Part shown: piece after piece, positions 27,213 to 34,682 of the stretch
Layout of the letters: each line of letters begins with the position of its first letter
How positions within the stretch are numbered: the stretch's first letter is position 1
DNA from: Holophagales bacterium
GTDB lineage: Bacteria > Acidobacteriota > Thermoanaerobaculia > Multivoradales > Multivoraceae
Assembly (NCBI GenBank): GCA_009837085.1
Contig: VXUF01000031.1
Span: 1 to 35,442, forward strand
Direction of reading: 5' to 3'
DNA length: 35,442 nt
Program-made: the position numbers and the translations under genes
Notes under the pieces: model-generated
Databases searched by the model: none
Told to the model about the DNA's origin: nothing
What the model saw: only the letters and a program-made list of their open reading frames with translations

Positions 27213-28232
27213 TCAGCCGACCCGCTCTCGCACCGAGTAGCTGTCGGGCCGGCGGAAGTTCTTGAAGGTGATCAGTTCGCCGATCAGGCCCGTCGTGACG
27301 ATCTGGATGCCGAGGACCATCAACAGGACCCCGAGCAGCAGCAGGGGCCGGTTGGAGAGCGAGGCGCCGCCGAACCAGAGCGCGGCGAGATAGGCGCAGA
27401 CGCCCAGACCGGCCGCGAAGCTGATCAGACCGATCGGACCGAAGAGGTGCAGCGGCCGGCGGGTGAACCGGCTGATGAACAGGACGGTGATCAGGTCCAC
27501 CGGTCCCTTGTAGGAGCGATCCCATCCGTACCGGCTGCGTCCGACGCGCCGCGGGTGGTGCGCCACCGGAATCTCGCCTACGAGGAAGCCGCGCCGGCTG
27601 GCGAGCACGGGAATGTAACGATGGAGCTCGCCGTACACCGCGACCTGCTCCAGGACCTCCCGGCGGTAGGCCTTGAAGCCGGAGTTGAAGTCGTGCAGGC
27701 TGACGTTCGAGAGGGTCCGCGTCACCCAGTTGAAGACCCTGGACGCCAGTCGACGGCGCCATGGATCGCGCCGGGTGCGCTTCCAGCCGGAGACGAGATC
27801 GAGCGGGCCGTCTTCCAGCGCCTGCAGCAGGCGCGGAATCTCGTCGGGATCGTCCTGCAGGTCGCCGTCCATCGTGACGAGTATCCGCCCCCGCGAGTGA
27901 TCGACCCCGGCCGAGAGGGCGGCCGCCTTGCCGAAGTTCCGCCGCAGCCGAATGAGCCGTACCCGGGGGTCGCGCTCGTGTTCGCGGCGAACAGCATCAG
28001 ACGTGCCGTCGGTCGAGCCGTCGTCGATGAACACGAGCTCGGCCCGGACCTGAAGCGCGTCCAGGTTCGCAAGAACGCGCTGGGCCAGGGCGGAAACCGT
28101 CGCGCTCTCGTCGAGCACCGGCACGAGGACACTGACGTCGAGGAGCGCGTCCCCGTCGCTGGCCATGGACGGCTCGTCAGCCCAGGAGTGGGCTTTCCCT
28201 GCCGGCGCCGTCAACTCGATCGTCTCGGCCAT
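27213..28232 (-). CDS. polyprenyl-phosphate glycosyltransferase (family 2, GtrB/DPM-like)
   Basis: 339 aa, ATG start. The GT-A domain carries VSVLVPVLDESATVSALAQ, FIDDGSTDGTSDAV, LRRNFGKAAALSAGVDH, MDGDLQDDPDEIPRLL (the DXD-type site) and HDFNSGFKAYRREVLEQV. PVAHHPRRVGRSRYG is typical of GtrB/ArnC/dolichol-phosphate-mannose synthase relatives. Two C-terminal membrane segments follow (LFGPIGLISFAAGLGVCAYL and LLLLGVLLMVLGIQIVTTGLI). It should transfer a sugar from UDP/GDP to undecaprenyl phosphate at the inner membrane, giving the lipid-linked donor that the next gene could use. Confidence 0.94.
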   Translation of the reverse strand: MAETIELTAPAGKAHSWADEPSMASDGDALLDVSVLVPVLDESATVSALAQRVLANLDALQVRAELVFIDDGSTDGTSDAVRREHERDPRVRLIRLRRNFGKAAALSAGVDHSRGRILVTMDGDLQDDPDEIPRLLQALEDGPLDLVSGWKRTRRDPWRRRLASRVFNWVTRTLSNVSLHDFNSGFKAYRREVLEQVAVYGELHRYIPVLASRRGFLVGEIPVAHHPRRVGRSRYGWDRSYKGPVDLITVLFISRFTRRPLHLFGPIGLISFAAGLGVCAYLAALWFGGASLSNRPLLLLGVLLMVLGIQIVTTGLIGELITFKNFRRPDSYSVRERVG

Positions 28233-28305
28233 CGTCTCTCGGCGTCCTCGTGGTCAGCCTACAGCAACCGGCCGCGACCAATCTGAGCGGAGCGCTTCGC
28301 GGGGG

Positions 28306-30111
28306 TCAGTCCGTCGGCGTCGTAGCGGGTGCTGCGGGCGTCTTCGGGCGCTGCGCCGGTCCCGGCGCCCCTTCCGGTTGCGGGGGGCCGTGCTGGATTC
28401 TCCGACCGTTGACGATCAGGACCGGCGGCTCTGCTTCGAGGTCGAACTGGACCATCGTCTTCTGCCTGGAGTTCACCTGGATCTTCTGATCGAGCCGGTC
28501 TTCCGGCTGCCATCTGGGGTTTCGGAGGAGGCTGAGCACGTGGGCGCCTGCGGGGACGGGCAGGTCGTGGATGGGCGTCCAGCCGATCGCTTCGTCGCCG
28601 ATGCGGACGAAGACGGGACGTTCCGATTCGGTCGCCGGCGCGATGCTGACGGCGCCGGGCCGGATCAGGGGCACCGGCGTCTCGAGCAACCGGCCAACGC
28701 CGACCTGAGTCACGACCTGTTCCCGGATCTGGTAGTCGCGAGTGGCGAGTTCGAACGTCAGCACGTGGTCGACGTCGGCTTCGACCTCGAACACCCTTCT
28801 GCGGTCAAGGGCCACGGGTGCTTCGCCGCCAACCGAGACGGTGATCTGCGGATCCCAGGCGGGCGCCAGAGCGAGGCGGCCGATGCCCCGGCTGATGGCT
28901 GGACTCGTGTCCGGGGGTTGGGGCGCCGGATCCTCGGGCCTCGTCAGGCTGGCCGACTCCATGGCAGGGTCCTCGTTCCGGGACTCCCCGGTGACCGCCT
29001 GTCGTTCGACCCGGGCCTCGCTGCTCGGTGCGGGCGCTTCCGATCCGGCGACCGGGCTACCTTTCGACCACCACAGAGTGCCGCCGAGCCAGAGCGCGGT
29101 TCCAGCGACCGCCGCAAAGGTCAGCCAGCGGCGCCGGAGGCGGGAGCGGGGAGGCCGTCGGATCGCGTCGGCAACCGTGTCGAGAGACGGCGGAGAGGTT
29201 GTATCGGGAGATGCGCTTCCTCCGTTGATCTCGACTTCGATCAGCGAGGAGTCGGAGGCTCGCGGCGTCTGCACCGTAGTAGCGGTCCAGTCAGTCGGCT
29301 CGTCCTGCGGCGAGGCCTCGTCGCAGGTCGGCTCGGCGATCAGCTCCTGGTGCGCGCCCTCGAGGGCGCTGACGATGGGTGCGAAGTTCGTTGCACGCTT
29401 GGCGGGATCGTCCCTGAGGCAAGCTTCGAGAACGGCAACAAGCGATCTTGCGACATGCGGTGGGAGCTGCGCCTTGATCGCCTTTTGCAGGAAGCGGCGG
29501 TCCTTCGACTTCAGCCGGCGCGACGGCACCTGCCGTTCGGCGGGTTGGAAGGTCAGCACGCGGTGCGTGAGTACACCGAACGCGTAGATGTCGGTCGGCA
29601 CATCGACGGTTTCGCCGCGCAAGAGCTCCGGGGCGTGGTACCTGACGTGCGCGCACGGTCGCGGGTTCGCGAAACCCCGAACCGCGGCTCTGTCGTCGGA
29701 ACAGATCGCGATGGCGCCGGGGTGGACGTCTCCGTGGACGACGCCCAGGCCATGCGCGTACTCCAGCGCGCGCGCAACTTGCGCCAGCCAGCCCAGAGCT
29801 GTACGGATCGGCAGTTTGTCGCACCGTGCGAGCCGGGCCGCCAGCGTCTCGGTGCCCAGGAACTGTTCGATTCGACAGGACGTCGGGCCGTCGATTCCGA
29901 AGTCGAGAATCCGGGCGATGGCGACGTGTTCCAGCCGTCCGACCGCAGCGGCTCGCTTCAGGAACAGGGCCTGAGCCTCAGCCGTCTCCCCAGCCCAGGT
30001 GTCGACGATGACGGAACTTTCGTCCCGCGTGTCGCGACCGAGATAGGAGGCTGCTCCAGCCTTCGCTTCGAGGCGGCGGAGAATCTCAAAGTGACCAATT
30101 TGTTGACTCAT
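28306..30111 (-). CDS. membrane-anchored Ser/Thr-kinase-fold pseudokinase with PEGA-like C-terminus
   Basis: 601 aa from the ATG at 30111. Residues 5-255 follow a bacterial Ser/Thr kinase (FEILRRLEAKAGAASYLGRD at the N-lobe; YHAPELLRGE and TDIYAFGVLTHRVLT in the C-lobe), but key residues are missing. The VAIK lysine is Asp37 (VIVD). The catalytic loop reads HGDVHPGAI, keeping Asp128 but losing the loop Lys and Asn. The DFG position reads GFA (146-148). A charged linker leads to one membrane helix (about 329-347, WLTFAAVAGTALWLGGTLWW). The outer part is Pro/Glu-rich, then PEGA-like (about 485-558: EAIGWTPIHDLPVPAGAHVL). Probably a scaffold or sensor rather than an enzyme. It stands alone on its strand, divergent from thrC, 73 bp before the GT2 gene. 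Confidence 0.85.
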   Translation of the reverse strand: MSQQIGHFEILRRLEAKAGAASYLGRDTRDESSVIVDTWAGETAEAQALFLKRAAAVGRLEHVAIARILDFGIDGPTSCRIEQFLGTETLAARLARCDKLPIRTALGWLAQVARALEYAHGLGVVHGDVHPGAIAICSDDRAAVRGFANPRPCAHVRYHAPELLRGETVDVPTDIYAFGVLTHRVLTFQPAERQVPSRRLKSKDRRFLQKAIKAQLPPHVARSLVAVLEACLRDDPAKRATNFAPIVSALEGAHQELIAEPTCDEASPQDEPTDWTATTVQTPRASDSSLIEVEINGGSASPDTTSPPSLDTVADAIRRPPRSRLRRRWLTFAAVAGTALWLGGTLWWSKGSPVAGSEAPAPSSEARVERQAVTGESRNEDPAMESASLTRPEDPAPQPPDTSPAISRGIGRLALAPAWDPQITVSVGGEAPVALDRRRVFEVEADVDHVLTFELATRDYQIREQVVTQVGVGRLLETPVPLIRPGAVSIAPATESERPVFVRIGDEAIGWTPIHDLPVPAGAHVLSLLRNPRWQPEDRLDQKIQVNSRQKTMVQFDLEAEPPVLIVNGRRIQHGPPQPEGAPGPAQRPKTPAAPATTPTD

Positions 30112-30253
30112 GCGCGAATGCCAAGAAGTTGATGCGAGGGCGCAAGGATAGCACATTTTGCCCGTAAGTTGTTGTGTTTCAGTGGCTTGTGCCTGCTGGA
30201 GGAAAACGCGCAAGCGGCGCTGCTAGGGTCAGCGCGGCGGGAGCGAGGGAGAG
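30112..30253. promoter_or_regulatory. divergent promoter region, pseudokinase / thrC
   Basis: This 142-bp gap is visibly richer in A+T than its surroundings. On the minus strand TATCCT (30150-30145) is a candidate -10 for the pseudokinase gene, without a convincing -35. On the plus strand GAGGGAGAG immediately precedes the thrC ATG as Shine-Dalgarno. No clear plus-strand -35/-10 pair, hairpin or riboswitch was seen. Confidence 0.4.
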
Positions 30254-31417
30254 ATGGAGTCAGTTGGTGACAGCAGGGAAGGCTGGGCCCAGGGCCTCGT
30301 TTGCTCCGGCACCGGGGTCAATGCGCCTTTGGACGAGCCGGCCTTCCTGTCGCCCGCCGGTAAACCCTGGCTGGTGAGCTACGAGCTGGATCGACAGCGG
30401 GGCGAGACGCTCGCCCGCGATCTTCGTCACCGACCCTGGACCCTGTGGCGGTACCGCGAGCTGCTGCCGCTGTCCCGTTTCCACGCTCGGGTCGATCTGG
30501 GCGAAGGCGGCACTCCGGTCGTGCGGCTTCAGCGCGCAGGGCCCGACGGTGTGAGCGTTTTCGTCAAGAACGAAGCGGGGAATCCGACGGGTTCGTTCAA
30601 GGACCGTGGACTCTCCCTGGCCGTGAACCGGGCCCGTGAGCTCGGCGCTCCAGGGGTCCAGCTTCCGAGCGCCGGCAACGCGGGCGTCTCGGCCGCGGCC
30701 TATGCCGCCGCGGCCGGATTGCCCTGCCGCGTGGGGCTGCCGGAAGGCACGCCGGCGACCGTTGCCGAACGTTGCCGCGGATTCGGCGCGGAGGTGGTCG
30801 AGTCGGGGGGTACCCTGGTCGACGCGGGCGCTGCGCTGCGGGAACGCGGCGGAGGGTTCTGGGATCTTTCGACCCTGCGTGAGCCGTACCGCGTCGAAGG
30901 CAAGAAGACGATGGGTTTCGAACTCGCAGAACAGTTCGGCTGGCGGCTACCGGATTGGATCGTCTATCCGACCGGTGGCGGCACCGGAATCGTCGGTATG
31001 GCGAAGGCTTTCGCCGAACTCCGCAGGCTGGGGCTTCTTGGCGGGCCGCCCGCCAGGTTCGCGGTCGTGCAGATGGCGGGCTGCGCTCCCATCGTGCGGG
31101 CCTTCCGGGACGGCAGCGAGCAGGCCGAGCCCTGGGATGCGCCGAAAACGCGCGTCTGGGGCCTGCGCGTACCGCGAGCGATCGGCGACTTCCTCGTTCT
31201 GCGCGCGGTCCGCGAGAGCGGAGGAACGGCGGTAGCTGTTGAGGAGGACCTGGTGGCGGAGACGACGCAGAGGATGGCGGCGCAGGAGGGACTCCTGATC
31301 GGCCCCGAGACCGCCGCGGCGATGGCGGCGGTCGTTGGGCTCAGGGACTCCGGTACCATCCGTCGCGGCGAGTCCGTGCTGGTCTTCGCGACCGGCCATC
31401 CGGCCAACTACGTCTAG
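30254..31417 (+). CDS. thrC: threonine synthase
   Basis: 387 aa, ATG with a purine-rich Shine-Dalgarno. It converts O-phosphohomoserine to threonine with PLP. The PLP lysine is Lys116 in NPTGSFKDRG; SAGNAGVSAAAYAAAAGLP and YPTGGGTGIVGMAKAF bind cofactor and phosphate; GKKTMGFELAEQFGW is the typical ThrC stretch. The N-terminal region that forms a zinc ribbon in many ThrC proteins retains a single Cys17 (LVCSGTG...LSPAGKPWLVSYEL), so it probably does not bind zinc. No other thr genes are nearby; two transporters follow on the same strand 14 bp later. Confidence 0.94.
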   Translation: MESVGDSREGWAQGLVCSGTGVNAPLDEPAFLSPAGKPWLVSYELDRQRGETLARDLRHRPWTLWRYRELLPLSRFHARVDLGEGGTPVVRLQRAGPDGVSVFVKNEAGNPTGSFKDRGLSLAVNRARELGAPGVQLPSAGNAGVSAAAYAAAAGLPCRVGLPEGTPATVAERCRGFGAEVVESGGTLVDAGAALRERGGGFWDLSTLREPYRVEGKKTMGFELAEQFGWRLPDWIVYPTGGGTGIVGMAKAFAELRRLGLLGGPPARFAVVQMAGCAPIVRAFRDGSEQAEPWDAPKTRVWGLRVPRAIGDFLVLRAVRESGGTAVAVEEDLVAETTQRMAAQEGLLIGPETAAAMAAVVGLRDSGTIRRGESVLVFATGHPANYV

Positions 31418-31431
31418 GGAGGCTGCGTGCG

Positions 31432-33138
31432 ATGCCCGAGGAGGTGTTCGGTTCGATTGCGGATGGAGTGAACGGACTGCTCGGGCCGGTGGCCGGCTGG
31501 CTCGAGGGTGTGGTCTGGAACACGCCGCCGCAGGCGCCAATCCTGGCCCTTGTGCTGCTGGGAACGGGCCTGTTCGTAACCGTTCGGCTGGGGCTGATCC
31601 AGTTGCGGGGCTTCCGGCACGCCTGGGCCATTCTCGGTGGCAAGTACAACGATCCGGACGACGACGGCGATCTGGTCCACTTCCAGGCGTTGACCACGGC
31701 CCTCTCGGCGACGGTCGGTATCGGCAACATCGCGGGAGTCGCCATCGCGATTCGCATGGGAGGTCCGGGGGCCCTCTTCTGGATGTGGGTGACGGCGTTC
31801 TTCGGCATGGCGCTCAAGTTCGCCGAGTGCACGCTGGCCGTGGCCTACCGGCGGGTCCATCGGGACGGCTCCGTCTCCGGTGGTCCCATGTACTACATCG
31901 AGAAGGGCCTGGGTGCGCAGTGGAAGTGGATGGCCATGCTGTTCGCCGGCCTGGCCGTCATCTGCTCGTTCGGCACTGGCAACATGAACCAGGCCAACAC
32001 GATGGCCGATCAGCTCGAGTCCCAGTTCGGCCTGGCGCCGGCCTGGAGCGGTCTCATCTTCGCCTCCCTGGTCGCCCTGGTCATCATCGGCGGCATCCGC
32101 CGCATCGGGAGAGTGACCTCGATTCTCGCGCCCGGCATGGCCGTGATTTACGTTGGCGGCGCCCTCTTCATCCTGCTTGCGAACATCGACGCCGTGCCGG
32201 CGAGCTTCGCCCTGATCGTGGAGCAGGCGTTCCGGCCGACGTCGATGGTGGGCGGCGCCGCGGGCTCCTTCCTGATGACGATGATGTGGGGCATCCGGCG
32301 CGGCCTGTTCAGCAACGAGGCGGGACAGGGCAGCGCGCCGATCGCGCACGCCACGGCCAAGACGGACGAACCGGTGCGTGAGGGTCTGGTGGCCTCGCTG
32401 GAGCCCTTCATCGACACCCTGGTCATCTGCACGATGACCGGCCTGGTGATCGTGACCACGGACGCCTGGCGCGACGCAGCGCCCCAGAGTTTCGGTCTCG
32501 ACGAAGTCGAGGGCATTCACCGGGTGCTCGACGACGACTCCGGGCTGCTGGCGGCGCGGGAGGAGCGTGCCGGCGTGGGCGGCGGCGCGCTCGAGGTCGT
32601 CGATGGAGCGGCCAGCGGCTCGTTCGTGTTCCTCCACGCGACGATCGTCGACGCGCGGGTCGTGGAGGAGGGGGGTTCGGCCTGGAGCGGCAGGCTGGAG
32701 CTGGGCGCCGACGGCTCCCTAAGCACCGACGGGGCCGAGCCGAGAATCGAGGGCGGCGCCTTGCTGAACGGTGCTCCTCTTACGGCCCGAGCCTTCAGCC
32801 TTGGTCTTCCGGGCACGCGCGGCGACCTGATCGTCACTCTCTCGGTGCTGCTGTTCGCGGTGTCGACGGCGATCTCGTGGTCCTACTACGGCGATCGCTC
32901 GACCGAGTACCTGTTCGGTGCCAGGGCGATTCCGGTCTACCGCTGGATCTACGTCGGCTTCTTCTTCATGGGCTGCCTGTTGCCGTTGACCACCGTGTGG
33001 ACCTTCGGCGACGTCGCTCTGGGCCTGATGTCCTTCCCCAACCTCATCTCGCTGCTGCTGCTCTCGGGAGTGGTCACCGGCTTGACAAGGTCCTACTTCC
33101 GCCGCCACCTCGGTAAGGGCGGCCTCCACTCCGAATAG
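31432..33138 (+). CDS. AGCS family sodium/amino-acid (alanine/glycine) symporter
   Basis: 568 aa, about 100 longer than ordinary AGCS carriers. Many membrane helices are present. Family motifs: HFQALTTALSATVGIGNIAGVA, GGPGALFWMWVTAFFGMALKF, GGPMYYIEKGLG, GTGNMNQANTMA, and GLFSNEAGQGSAPIAHATA, and the late SWSYYGDRSTEYLFG. It imports alanine or glycine with sodium. Between about residues 350 and 462 a hydrophilic, Gly/Ala/Glu-rich stretch interrupts the helices where relatives have a short loop. Shine-Dalgarno GGGAGG lies 10 nt before the ATG. Transcribed with thrC, perhaps for amino-acid supply. Confidence 0.93.
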   Translation: MPEEVFGSIADGVNGLLGPVAGWLEGVVWNTPPQAPILALVLLGTGLFVTVRLGLIQLRGFRHAWAILGGKYNDPDDDGDLVHFQALTTALSATVGIGNIAGVAIAIRMGGPGALFWMWVTAFFGMALKFAECTLAVAYRRVHRDGSVSGGPMYYIEKGLGAQWKWMAMLFAGLAVICSFGTGNMNQANTMADQLESQFGLAPAWSGLIFASLVALVIIGGIRRIGRVTSILAPGMAVIYVGGALFILLANIDAVPASFALIVEQAFRPTSMVGGAAGSFLMTMMWGIRRGLFSNEAGQGSAPIAHATAKTDEPVREGLVASLEPFIDTLVICTMTGLVIVTTDAWRDAAPQSFGLDEVEGIHRVLDDDSGLLAAREERAGVGGGALEVVDGAASGSFVFLHATIVDARVVEEGGSAWSGRLELGADGSLSTDGAEPRIEGGALLNGAPLTARAFSLGLPGTRGDLIVTLSVLLFAVSTAISWSYYGDRSTEYLFGARAIPVYRWIYVGFFFMGCLLPLTTVWTFGDVALGLMSFPNLISLLLLSGVVTGLTRSYFRRHLGKGGLHSE

Positions 33139-33154
33139 GTCCGGAAGGGCCGAT

Positions 33155-34675
33155 ATGGCTGAGAAGGACCGCGGCGTCGGACCGCTCGCCGTCGCTGGGC
33201 TGATCGGAGCGCCCCTTCTCGCGGCGCTGGTCTACTTCGCGATTCCCGAAGCCGTCGTGGGCGCCGACGGCGAGGTCGCCTCCGGCCTCCCGGCCGCTGG
33301 CAGGGCCGTGGCCGCGGTCGGCGTCCTGATGGCGGCGCTCTGGCTCACCGAGGCGCTGCCGGTACCGGCCACGGCGCTCATTCCGCTAGCGGCGATGCCG
33401 CTTCTGACGGGCGGCGAACTCGGGATCAGGGAGGTCGCGGCACCCTACGCCCACCCGAACATCTATCTCTTCATGGGCGGCTTCATCATCGCCCTGGCCA
33501 TGCAGACCTGGGGACTGCACCGGCGGCTCGCGCTCCGCATCATCCTGCTGGTGGGTACGCGTCCCCGCCGCGTCGTGCTCGGCTTCATGACCGCGAGCGC
33601 CGCCCTCAGCATGTGGATCTCGAACACGGCGACGACGGTCATGATGCTGCCCATTGCCCTCTCCGTCATCGCCCTCGTGCGCGGTCGCCTGGGCGAGGAG
33701 GCGCCGCCGCCGGGCCAGACCTTCCCGTTCGCTCTCTGCCTGCTGCTGGGCACGGCCTACGGCGCATCGATCGGCGGCGTTGCGACGAAGATCGGCACGC
33801 CTCCGAACCTGGAGATGATGGCCTTCGTGAGCGACAACTACGGCCGGGAGATCACGTTCGCCCACTGGCTGCCGTTCGGTCTTGGCTTGAGCCTGCTGTT
33901 CCTGCCCCTGGCCTGGCTCGTGCTGACGCGGATCGCCTTCCCTCTGCGCATCCGCGAGGTGCCCGGGGGAGAGGAGCTCATCCGCAGCGAGCTGCGGAAG
34001 ATGGGCCCGATGTCGGGACCGGAGAAGGGTGTGCTGGCTATCTTCGCAACGACTGCCGCCCTGTGGACGACGGGCACCTGGCTGGCGCGGGTGGAGATCG
34101 GCGGTGTTGTGCCGTTCGCGGGACTTACGGACTCGGGGATCGCGATCGCGGCTGCCCTGTGCCTGTTCGCGGCGCCGGTCGACCTGCGCCGCGGCGTCTT
34201 TCTGCTGAGCTGGAAGAAGGCGCTGGAAGCGCCCTGGGGCATCCTGGTGCTCTTCGGGGGCGGTCTGAGCCTCGCGGCCTCCATCCGCGCCACGGGGGTC
34301 GACCAGTTCATCGGCGGGCTGCTTCAGGTGCTCGAGGGGACGCCGGTGCTGATCCTGGTCCTGGGCGCGGCCGGGCTCCTCATCCTGCTCACGGAGGTCA
34401 CGAGCAACACGGCGACGACGGTCACGTTCCTGCCGATCCTGGCGGCCACCGCCGCTGTCATCGACGTCGACCCCCTGCTGTTGATCGTTCCCGCCACGCT
34501 GGCGGCGAGTTGCGCCTTCATGATGCCGGTGGCGACGCCGCCGAACGCGATCGTCTTCGGCTCAGGGGAGATCACGATCCCGCAGATGGTCCGGGCCGGC
34601 GTGTGGCTGAACGTGATCGGCCTGGTGCTGATCGTGTTCTGGGTCTACGTCGCGGGTGGCCTGATCGGCATCTGA
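33155..34675 (+). CDS. DASS/SLC13 family sodium-dicarboxylate (or anion) symporter
   Basis: 506 aa with about 11-12 hydrophobic segments. The two SNT sodium/substrate motifs are present in repeat order: ISNTATTVMMLPIAL and TSNTATTVTFLPIL, each followed by a Pro-rich partner (GTPPNLEMMAF and ATPPNAIVFGSG). These define the VcINDY/SdcS type that imports succinate, malate or related dianions with sodium. ALWLTEALPVPATALIPL is the usual N-terminal signature. It is separated by 16 bp from the AGCS gene, so probably one operon. It ends 7 bp from the convergent ureohydrolase gene. Sulfate or citrate as substrate cannot be excluded. Confidence 0.93.
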   Translation: MAEKDRGVGPLAVAGLIGAPLLAALVYFAIPEAVVGADGEVASGLPAAGRAVAAVGVLMAALWLTEALPVPATALIPLAAMPLLTGGELGIREVAAPYAHPNIYLFMGGFIIALAMQTWGLHRRLALRIILLVGTRPRRVVLGFMTASAALSMWISNTATTVMMLPIALSVIALVRGRLGEEAPPPGQTFPFALCLLLGTAYGASIGGVATKIGTPPNLEMMAFVSDNYGREITFAHWLPFGLGLSLLFLPLAWLVLTRIAFPLRIREVPGGEELIRSELRKMGPMSGPEKGVLAIFATTAALWTTGTWLARVEIGGVVPFAGLTDSGIAIAAALCLFAAPVDLRRGVFLLSWKKALEAPWGILVLFGGGLSLAASIRATGVDQFIGGLLQVLEGTPVLILVLGAAGLLILLTEVTSNTATTVTFLPILAATAAVIDVDPLLLIVPATLAASCAFMMPVATPPNAIVFGSGEITIPQMVRAGVWLNVIGLVLIVFWVYVAGGLIGI

Positions 34676-34682
34676 TGGGGGT

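Noticed and set aside
26319..30132. Two plus-strand open frames of 655 codons each, antisense to the glycosyltransferases and the pseudokinase
   Set aside because: Both are shadows of confidently identified minus-strand genes; compositions are Arg/Asp/Val-rich and show no motif.
34676..34682. Bidirectional terminator between the convergent DASS and ureohydrolase genes
   Set aside because: The gap is 7 bp and neither flank shows a clear stem with a U-tract.
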